Part shown: in pieces, positions 57,452 to 62,612 of the stretch
Position numbering within the stretch: the first letter of the stretch is position 1
How the letters are laid out: the number at the start of each line of letters is the position of its first letter
Source of the DNA: Micromonospora wenchangensis
GTDB lineage: Bacteria; Actinomycetota; Actinomycetes; Mycobacteriales; Micromonosporaceae
Direction of reading: 5' to 3'
DNA: 62,612 nt
NCBI RefSeq assembly: GCF_002210435.1
Contig: NZ_MZMV01000043.1
Span: 1-62,612 of the forward strand
Made by a program: the position numbers and the translations under genes
The notes under the pieces: generated by a model
Told to the model about the DNA's origin: nothing
Database searches by the model: none
What the model saw: only the letters and a program-made list of their open reading frames with translations

Positions 57452-58333
57452 TCAGGGCTGGAGGTTCTCCAGGTCGGCAAGCAGCTTCGGGTGGGTCGGC
57501 GTCCAGCCGAGGGTCGCCCGGGTGTGTGCGCTCGACGACGGCTGGTCGGCGGCGAAGATCCCGCCGAGCGGGCCGAACGTCTCCTCGGGCACCTGCCGCA
57601 CCGGCAGGCCGAGCCGCCGCCCGATGACCTCGGCGATGTCCCGCACCGCGTCGCCCTCGTCGTCCACCGCGTGCCAGGCGGTGCCGGCCGGTGCGTTCTC
57701 CAGGGCGAGCCGGAACAGCACGGCGGCGTCGACCGCGTGCACGGCCGGCCAGCGCTGGGTGCCGTCGCCCGGGTAGCCGGAGACGCCGGACTGCCGGGCA
57801 ATCTGGGTGAGCAGCCCGGCGAAGCCGCCCTCGCCGTGGTTGTGCACGGTACGGGGCAGCCGGACCGACGAGCTGCGGACACCCCGAGCAGCCAACGCCA
57901 GGATCGAATTTGCGGTACGCCCGCGGCCCCCGACCGGGCCCTCGAGCGGCAGCGGGTCGTCCTCGGTCGAGAGCCGGCCGGCCACCCAGGGCGTGCCGGA
58001 AACCGTCACCAGCGGACGGTCACTGCCGGTCAGTTCCTCGCCCAGAGCGGTGAGCGCCGCGGTTTCCTCGGCGACCGCCGCGGCCACCGCCTCGGGGCTG
58101 CTGAAGTCATTGCCGAAGGCGAGGTGGATCACGCCGTCGGAGCGGGCCGCGCCGGCTCGCACGACGTCGAGGTCGGCCAGGCCGCCCCGGATCGTCTCGG
58201 CGCCGGCCGCCTCGGCGGCCTTGGTTGAGGTGTCGGAGCGGGTGAGCGCGAGCACCCGGTGCCCGTGTTCGAGCAGCTCGGCGACGACCGCCGAACCGAT
58301 CAGCCCGGTGCCGCCGGTGATGAAGACCTGCAT
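57452..58333 (-). CDS. NAD(P)-dependent epimerase/dehydratase-like (atypical SDR)
   Basis: A 293-residue extended-SDR-like protein. MQVFITGGTGLIGSAVVAELLEHGH is the nucleotide-binding motif, IHLAFGND the NAD(P)-side strand, and SSVRLPRTVHNHGEGG and AVDAAVLFRLALENA match the YwnB/NAD-dependent epimerase group. The classical YxxxK is not evident, as in atypical members. ATG 58333 follows GGGAG at 5 nt. Two tandem palindromes upstream, shared with a divergent TetR gene, indicate tight ligand-dependent repression. Confidence 0.83.
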   Translation of the reverse strand: MQVFITGGTGLIGSAVVAELLEHGHRVLALTRSDTSTKAAEAAGAETIRGGLADLDVVRAGAARSDGVIHLAFGNDFSSPEAVAAAVAEETAALTALGEELTGSDRPLVTVSGTPWVAGRLSTEDDPLPLEGPVGGRGRTANSILALAARGVRSSSVRLPRTVHNHGEGGFAGLLTQIARQSGVSGYPGDGTQRWPAVHAVDAAVLFRLALENAPAGTAWHAVDDEGDAVRDIAEVIGRRLGLPVRQVPEETFGPLGGIFAADQPSSSAHTRATLGWTPTHPKLLADLENLQP

Positions 58334-58347
58334 GGACGCTCCCGGAA

Positions 58348-58403
58348 GTGATGGGACTCTTGTCCCGTCACCGTAGCACGTGATGGGACAAGAGTCCCAT
58401 CAC
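58348..58403. promoter_or_regulatory. Tandem TetR operators GTGATGGGAC-N4-GTCCCATCAC
   Basis: Two 24-bp palindromes, 58348-58371 and 58380-58403, each with 10-bp arms around 4 bp. The second is perfect and the first has one mismatch. Their starts are 32 bp apart. The first covers the leader of the epimerase-like gene, and the second abuts the -10 TATGAT (58405-58410) of the TetR gene. This is the clearest repressor site in the window. Confidence 0.85.
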
Positions 58404-58417
58404 TTATGATGGGCGAC

Positions 58418-58990
58418 ATGGCACGTTGGGAACCGGGAGCACGCGAGCGGCTGATCGTCGCCGCCGTCGACCTGTTCGCCGAGCAGGGCTACGACTCCAC
58501 CACGGTCGCGCAGATCGCCGAGCGGGCCGGCGTCACCAAGAGCACGTTCTTCCGGCACTTCCCCGACAAGCGCGAACTGCTGGCGGCCGGGCAGGAGACG
58601 CTGAGCCGGCTGCTGGCCGAGGGCATCACCGAGGCGCCGGCCGGGGCCACCCCGCTCGAGGCGGTCGCGGCCGGCCTGCAGCGGGCGTCCGACGCGATGG
58701 GCCCGCTCAACCGCGAGATCGGACCCCGACTCAAGGCAGCCGTCGCGGCCAGCACCGAGCTACAGGAGCGCGACGCCCTCAAGAGCGTGAGCATGGCCGC
58801 CGCGATGACCGCCGCCCTGACCGCCCGCGGCGTCCCCGGCGCGGCCGCCGCGCTGGCCGGGGAGCTGGGCCTGCTCGCGTTCAAGCGGGGCTACGCCGAG
58901 TGGGCCGACACCGACGCCGACCACGGACTGGCCCACTACACGCTGGCCGCCCTGAGCGAGCTGCGAGCGGCGACCGCGACACTCGGCTGA
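58418..58990 (+). CDS. TetR-family transcriptional regulator
   Basis: A 190-residue repressor. The HTH LFAEQGYDSTTVAQIAERAGVTKSTFFRHFPDKRELL (about 18-54) is close to that of the regulator at 49362, indicating paralogy. TATGAT ends 7 nt before ATG 58418 with no ribosome site, so it is probably leaderless. The tandem palindromes at 58348-58403 are its probable operators, controlling itself and the divergent epimerase-like gene. Confidence 0.9.
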   Translation: MARWEPGARERLIVAAVDLFAEQGYDSTTVAQIAERAGVTKSTFFRHFPDKRELLAAGQETLSRLLAEGITEAPAGATPLEAVAAGLQRASDAMGPLNREIGPRLKAAVAASTELQERDALKSVSMAAAMTAALTARGVPGAAAALAGELGLLAFKRGYAEWADTDADHGLAHYTLAALSELRAATATLG

Positions 58991-59174
58991 GCCGACGCGC
59001 GGATCTCGGGCCGGTCGCCGGCTCTGGGCGTCGGGCACCTGCGGCGAGAACGCGGACTGGATGCGGCCACCCGGCCCGGGTGGATGACCCGCTCCGGATG
59101 CCGGCCTCGCCGGCACGCCGTAACCCGACGACCCGCCCAACCTGCGGTTGCGCCGCCGCCGGGCGCAACCCTTT

Positions 59175-59191
59175 CCTACCGACCAGGTAGG
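59175..59191. promoter_or_regulatory. Palindrome CCTACC-N5-GGTAGG upstream of LLM gene
   Basis: Perfect 6-bp arms around 5 bp, 38 nt before GTG 59230. A possible operator in the otherwise featureless 239-nt gap before the flavin oxidoreductase gene. Confidence 0.4.
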
Positions 59192-59229
59192 GTTCCAGGT
59201 CCCTGGGTGGGCATCCTTGGAGGCGGACG

Positions 59230-60264
59230 GTGAATGGAACACCTGCGTCGAAGCGGTCGGCAGCACTGCGAAAGCTCGGCTTCCTGACCATCGGCCTGTT
59301 CGACGAGGCCGACCCCCGCACCGGCCACGAGGCGACACTCCGGCTCATCGAGTTGGGCGAGCAACTCGGCTTCGACAGCACCTGGGTACGCCACCGCCAC
59401 CTCCAGTACGGCATCTCCTCGCCGATCGCCGTCCTGGCGGCGGCCTCACAGCGGACCCGGCACATCGAGCTCGGCACCGCGGTCATCCCGCTCGGCTGGG
59501 AGAACCCGCTGCGGCTGGCCGAGGACCTGGCCACTGTCGACATCCTCTCCGGCGAGCGCCTGAACCCCGGGGTCAGCGTCGGCCCACCGATGCACTACGA
59601 CCGGGTCCGCCGGTCGCTCTACCCCGACACCGCCGACGCCGAGGACTTCAGCCACACACGGGTACGACGGCTGCTCGACCTCGTTCGCGGCGAGCCGGCC
59701 AGCGACGTCGAGGGCTCCGAGGGTTTCGAACAGTTCTCCCGCCGGGTGCAACCGCACTCCCCCGGCCTGGCCGCCCGGATGTGGTACGGCGCCGGCAGCC
59801 TCCACTCCGCCCGCTGGGCCGGCGAGCAGGGCATGAACCTGCTCACCAGCAGCGTGGTCAAGGCCGAGGAATCCACCGACTTCACCGCGATCCAGCTCTC
59901 ACACATCCGGACGTTCCGCGCCCACCACCCGGACGGCGAACAGGCACGTGTCTCGCAGGGACTCGTCGTCATCCCCACCGACACCGCCACCCCGAGCCAA
60001 CGTGCCCGCTACGAGGAGTACGCCCGGCAACGCACACCCCGAACGGCGTCACCCCAGGGTCCGGCCCGGATGATGTTCGCCCCCGATCTCGTCGGCCCGT
60101 CGGAACTGATCGCCGAACAACTGCTCGACAATGCCGCGTTCCGCGAAGTCGACGAGGTTGCGTTCGCCCTCCCCTTCACCTTCACGCCGGCCGACTACGC
60201 GCAGATCCTCACCGACATGGCGACCCGGCTCGGCCCCGCGCTCGGGTGGCAGCCCAGCCGCTGA
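59230..60264 (+). CDS. LLM-class flavin-dependent oxidoreductase (luciferase-like)
   Basis: A 344-residue bacterial-luciferase-fold protein. FLTIGLFDEADPRTGHEATLRLIELGEQLGFDSTWVRHRH matches the N-terminal barrel. GTAVIPLGWENPLRLAEDLATVDILSGERLNPGVSVG is the conserved family segment, and SARWAGEQGMNLL the FMN-phosphate region. GTG 59230 follows GGAGG at 6 nt. It probably acts as an FMNH2- or F420-dependent monooxygenase or reductase; substrate unknown. It is convergent with the SnoaL-like gene. Confidence 0.85.
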   Translation: MNGTPASKRSAALRKLGFLTIGLFDEADPRTGHEATLRLIELGEQLGFDSTWVRHRHLQYGISSPIAVLAAASQRTRHIELGTAVIPLGWENPLRLAEDLATVDILSGERLNPGVSVGPPMHYDRVRRSLYPDTADAEDFSHTRVRRLLDLVRGEPASDVEGSEGFEQFSRRVQPHSPGLAARMWYGAGSLHSARWAGEQGMNLLTSSVVKAEESTDFTAIQLSHIRTFRAHHPDGEQARVSQGLVVIPTDTATPSQRARYEEYARQRTPRTASPQGPARMMFAPDLVGPSELIAEQLLDNAAFREVDEVAFALPFTFTPADYAQILTDMATRLGPALGWQPSR

Positions 60265-60340
60265 CGTGTGCCGGCCAGTGGGGCAGGGAGCCCACTATCC
60301 GGTGGGCAGCTCCCGGTTCGCGGCGAGCCCTGCCCCGGTT

Positions 60341-60361
60341 CGACCTCGGCGGCCGAGGTCG
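60341..60361. terminator. Bidirectional hairpin terminator
   Basis: CGACCTCGG - CGG - CCGAGGTCG: a perfect 9-bp stem between the convergent LLM and SnoaL-like genes. Confidence 0.7.
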
Positions 60362-60390
60362 CCCCTCGGGCGGCCCCGGCAGGTGACGGA

Positions 60391-60714
60391 TCAGACAGGG
60401 GCGATCGTGAGGTCGGTGACCTGGCCGTCCGTGATGCCGAACTCGAACGAGAAGGACAGTGGCCCGCCGGGGAAGTCGCCGTCCCCGGAGGCCACCAGCC
60501 GGTCGTCGGCGAACGAGATCGGCGTGAGCACGATCCTGGGGGCGATCAGGTGCCCCTGGATCCACTCGCGGATCTCGGTCCCGCCGGCCCAGGTCCTGCC
60601 GTCGTCGCGCACGGTGGCTCCGTCGCCGAACACCGCGGCCAGCGCGTTCGCGTCGTGTGCGTTGGTGGCGGTGACGAAGTTCTCGACAGCGTCGGGCAGC
60701 GTGATGTCATTCAT
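60391..60714 (-). CDS. SnoaL-like / NTF2-fold protein
   Basis: About 107 residues from ATG 60714, with GGAG 7 nt upstream; GTG 60720 is less well placed. AVENFVTATNAHDANALAAVFGDGATVRDDGRTWAGGTEIREWIQ is the typical start of the SnoaL-2 group. The small cone-shaped fold often binds lipophilic ligands; some act as isomerases or cyclases, many are of unknown role. The stop of the SDR gene lies 34 nt upstream on the same strand, so the two are probably one operon controlled by the TetR at 61637. Confidence 0.82.
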   Translation of the reverse strand: MNDITLPDAVENFVTATNAHDANALAAVFGDGATVRDDGRTWAGGTEIREWIQGHLIAPRIVLTPISFADDRLVASGDGDFPGGPLSFSFEFGITDGQVTDLTIAPV

Positions 60715-60747
60715 GTCCACTCTCCGGTTTCTCGGGGGTCGGCAGGC

Positions 60748-61578
60748 TCAGAAGTCCGCGCTGCGGGAGAGCTTCTCGTTCGCGTGCAGCTCCGCGAGTG
60801 CGTTCTCGTGCATCGCGACCACGGCGTCGTAGCCGGAGTTGCCGAGCACGATCCGGTGCGGTGCAACGGGTGCGTTCATCGCGCTGATCACGGCCTGCAC
60901 GCCACGGACAGGGTCACCTGCCTGCTTGCCGTCCGCGTCCACGAAGGCCGCCTTGACGGCCTCGACCATCGGCACGTAGGCGTCGACGGTCTCGCTGACG
61001 GGCTCGTGCTGGAAGTAGGAGAAGGCACTGGTACGGAAGGCTCCCGGTGCTACGGCGAGCACGCGCACCCCGAACGGCTCGACCTCCTGGCGCAGCGTCG
61101 CGGTGAGTCCTTCGATCGCGAACTTCGCCGCCGCGTAGTAACCGAACCCCTGCGCGCCGACGAGGCCGGCCACCGACGACATGTTCACGATCCAGCCGTC
61201 GCCGCGGGCCCGCATGCCCGGCAGGACCGCGCGGATCACCTCGACGACGGCGAACAGGTTGAGGTCGAACGTGCGGCGGATCGTCTCGTCGGGGGCCCCC
61301 TCGATCGAGCCGTACCAGCCACGGCCCGCGCTGTTGACGAGCACGTCGATTCCGCCGAACCGTTCCTCTGCCGCCGCGACCGCCGTCCGCACCTGGTCGG
61401 AATCGGTGACGTCGAGCTGGAGAACCAGCACCCGGTCACCGTACGGTTCGGCCCATTCCCGCAGCTCACCGGGCCGACGTGTGGTCACCGCCACCTGGTC
61501 CCCCTGGGCCAGCGCAGCCTCGGCGTAGACCAGGCCGAACCCTCCGGGGGTCCCGCCGGTGATGAACCAGGTCCGCAT
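60748..61578 (-). CDS. Short-chain dehydrogenase/reductase
   Basis: A 276-residue SDR. WFITGGTPGGFGLVYAEAAL is the cofactor motif, LDVTDSDQV the cofactor-selecting strand, and NSAG follows. The active site is Ser (VNMSSVAG), Tyr and Lys (YYAAAKFAIEG). ATG 61578 follows AGGAG at 6 nt. It is divergent from a TetR gene with a 14-bp palindrome between, and is probably cotranscribed with the SnoaL-like gene. The substrate is unknown. Confidence 0.88.
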   Translation of the reverse strand: MRTWFITGGTPGGFGLVYAEAALAQGDQVAVTTRRPGELREWAEPYGDRVLVLQLDVTDSDQVRTAVAAAEERFGGIDVLVNSAGRGWYGSIEGAPDETIRRTFDLNLFAVVEVIRAVLPGMRARGDGWIVNMSSVAGLVGAQGFGYYAAAKFAIEGLTATLRQEVEPFGVRVLAVAPGAFRTSAFSYFQHEPVSETVDAYVPMVEAVKAAFVDADGKQAGDPVRGVQAVISAMNAPVAPHRIVLGNSGYDAVVAMHENALAELHANEKLSRSADF

Positions 61579-61605
61579 GGACTTCTCCTCTCGCTATAGA
61601 ACGCA

Positions 61606-61619
61606 ATGTAGCGCTACAT
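61606..61619. promoter_or_regulatory. 14-bp perfect palindrome ATGTAGCGCTACAT
   Basis: It lies between the divergent SDR and TetR genes, 5 nt before the TetR -10 (TACCAT, 61624-61629). This is the expected place for the operator of the TetR protein encoded at 61637. Confidence 0.7.
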
Positions 61620-61636
61620 GGGCTACCATAGCAAGC

Positions 61637-62293
61637 GTGACCAACGCACGGGATCGTCTCCTGCTCGCCGCGGCGGAGATGCTGGAGAGCGGCGCTACGG
61701 TGTCCACGCGGGCGGTGTGTGAACGCGCCGGGGTACAGGCCCCGACCCTCTACCACCACTTCGGCAGCAAGCAGGGCCTGATCGACGCCGTGGCCAACCA
61801 CGGCTTCACCCAGTACACGGCGGTCGAGAACTCGGGCGACCCGCTGGACGACCTCCGCACGGGCTGGGACCGGCACGTGCAGTTCGGGTTGGCGCACCCG
61901 TCGTTCTACGGGTTGCTCTACGGCCGCGCCGAGCCGGGAAGAGCCTGCGCCGTCACCGCTCCCGCGCACGCCGCATTGCGTGAGCGGTTCACGGCCGCAG
62001 CGACCCTGGGCATGCTCAAGGTGCCGGCGGACGACGCCGCCGAACAGGTGTTCGCCGCCAACGTCGGCATCACGCTCACCCTGATCAGCCAGACGGAGCC
62101 GGACTTCGGGCTGTCCGGACGCGTCCGTGAGGCCGCGCTGGCCGGAGTCCTGCACACACCGTCCACCGACGCCCCCGCGACCCGGGCGAGCGCCGCGCTG
62201 ACGTTGCGGGCACTGGTCGACGACGACCCGGGCGACCTCACCCCCGGCGAACGCGGACTGCTCGACGAACTACTGGAGCGCCTGGCCCGCTGA
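61637..62293 (+). CDS. TetR-family transcriptional regulator
   Basis: A 218-residue repressor. The HTH is SGATVSTRAVCERAGVQAPTLYHHFGSKQGLIDAV (about 17-51). The C-terminal domain has the DLRTGWDRHVQFGLAHPSFYGLLYG pattern of the TetR_C group. GTG 61637 has TACCAT ending 7 nt upstream and no ribosome site, so it is probably leaderless. It likely controls itself and the divergent SDR/SnoaL-like operon through the 14-bp palindrome. Confidence 0.9.
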   Translation: MTNARDRLLLAAAEMLESGATVSTRAVCERAGVQAPTLYHHFGSKQGLIDAVANHGFTQYTAVENSGDPLDDLRTGWDRHVQFGLAHPSFYGLLYGRAEPGRACAVTAPAHAALRERFTAAATLGMLKVPADDAAEQVFAANVGITLTLISQTEPDFGLSGRVREAALAGVLHTPSTDAPATRASAALTLRALVDDDPGDLTPGERGLLDELLERLAR

Positions 62294-62347
62294 CGTACCG
62301 CTGGCCTCGTGTCACGGGCTGTCCGGCGGGTGGGAGCCGTCCAACGC

Positions 62348-62363
62348 CGCCCCCGGCGGGGCG
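62348..62363. terminator. Short hairpin between convergent genes
   Basis: CGCCCC - CGGC - GGGGCG: a 6-bp GC-only stem between the TetR stop and the stop of the MmyB-type gene. Confidence 0.4.
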
Positions 62364-62378
62364 CGGCGGGGACGTGCC

Positions 62379-62612
62379 TCAGCGCAGCGGCTGGGCGCCG
62401 ATGACGGACAGCATCTGGAGTTTCTCGTAGCTCTCGCTGCCGGGAACGGCGGTGTAGACCATCAGCGAGTGGGCCTGGTCCGGGTCGACCAGCCGCTGGC
62501 AGTTCAACTCCAGCGCGCCGACCTCGGGGTGGACGAAGTGCTTGACCCCGTGCGGGCGTACCCCGATCTCGTGGTCGTCCCACACCCGCCGGAACTCCTC
62601 GCTGGCGGCCAG
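62379..62612 (-). CDS. MmyB-type XRE-family regulator, C-terminal part only
   Basis: The last 77 codons of a gene whose 5' part lies beyond the right edge. The readable end, LAASEEFRRVWDDHEIG followed by VKHFVHPEVGALEL and YTAVPGSESYEKLQML, is the C-terminus of the MmyB-like PAS/ligand-binding domain. In full-length proteins this domain follows an N-terminal HTH_3/XRE DNA-binding domain. Such regulators in actinomycetes often control adjacent dehydrogenase genes, which fits the neighbouring SDR, but the link is only positional. Confidence 0.85.
   Translation of the reverse strand: MAASEEFRRVWDDHEIGVRPHGVKHFVHPEVGALELNCQRLVDPDQAHSLMVYTAVPGSESYEKLQMLSVIGAQPLR

Noticed and set aside
1..62612. 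Mobile elements, tRNA, rRNA, CRISPR arrays, replication origin
   Set aside because: No transposase or integrase motifs, no tRNA cloverleaf or rRNA-like sequence and no repeat-spacer pattern were seen on either strand by reading.

Overview
The window reads as chromosomal DNA of a high-GC, filamentous-type actinomycete, most likely Micromonosporaceae. Support: very high GC at third codon positions, frequent GTG starts, 4-nt ATGA/GTGA gene overlaps, several apparently leaderless regulator genes (TANNNT 6-7 nt before the start codon), an IdeR/DmdR-type iron box and a cobalamin riboswitch in front of bluB. Genus-level placement is inference. No rRNA, tRNA, CRISPR, insertion sequence or integrase was seen.

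Layout. (1) 1-11.3 kb: plant-polysaccharide use. A cut-off secreted beta-helix glycosidase (minus strand) is followed by two LacI-type repressors and a sugar ABC transporter, GH31 alpha-xylosidase and GH1 beta-glucosidase operon, closed by a strong bidirectional hairpin. (2) 11.4-30.4 kb: a candidate specialised-metabolite locus. It holds a PltA-like flavin halogenase, an alanine-type aminotransferase, a six-gene minus-strand terpenoid operon (class I terpene synthase, methyltransferase, Rieske oxygenase, P450, GGPP-type prenyl synthase, P450), an amino-acid permease, and a five-gene minus-strand operon (adenylation-carrier NRPS protein, B12-binding-type radical SAM enzyme, acyl-CoA-dehydrogenase-like enzyme, type II thioesterase, ornithine-cyclodeaminase-family enzyme). 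The upstream regions of the two operons share a 12-bp AT-rich element. (3) 31.2-35.1 kb: a divergent inositol-monophosphatase-family protein, a TetM/OtrA-type ribosomal protection protein with an overlapping candidate leader peptide, and an NAD(P)-dependent beta-hydroxyacid dehydrogenase-like protein. (4) 35.3-43.1 kb: a secreted trypsin-like protease, a P1-family self-cleaving hydrolase divergent from a LacI regulator, and an iron-siderophore uptake locus (SIP reductase, binding protein, two FecCD permeases, ATPase) around an iron box. (5) 43.2-55.7 kb: secreted hydrolase, two-component system, methyltransferase, TetR-controlled dehydrogenase-like gene, a membrane-anchored STAND NTPase, GNAT, CYTH protein, small secreted protein and riboswitch-controlled bluB. 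(6) 55.7-62.6 kb: further TetR plus dehydrogenase divergent pairs, an LLM-type flavin oxidoreductase, a SnoaL-like protein and the end of an MmyB-type regulator.

How the parts may fit. The carbohydrate block imports and trims xyloglucan- or cello-type oligosaccharides. The central block plausibly builds a GGPP-derived diterpenoid (oxidised by two P450s and a Rieske enzyme, then methylated) and, separately, an amino-acyl carrier-bound unit changed by dehydrogenation and radical chemistry. Whether the two are joined in one product, as in phenalinolactone-type pyrrole-decorated diterpenoids, is a hypothesis. The missing pieces are an acyltransferase and, if relevant, glycosyltransferases. The ribosomal protection protein next to this block could be self-resistance or a general tetracycline-type defence.
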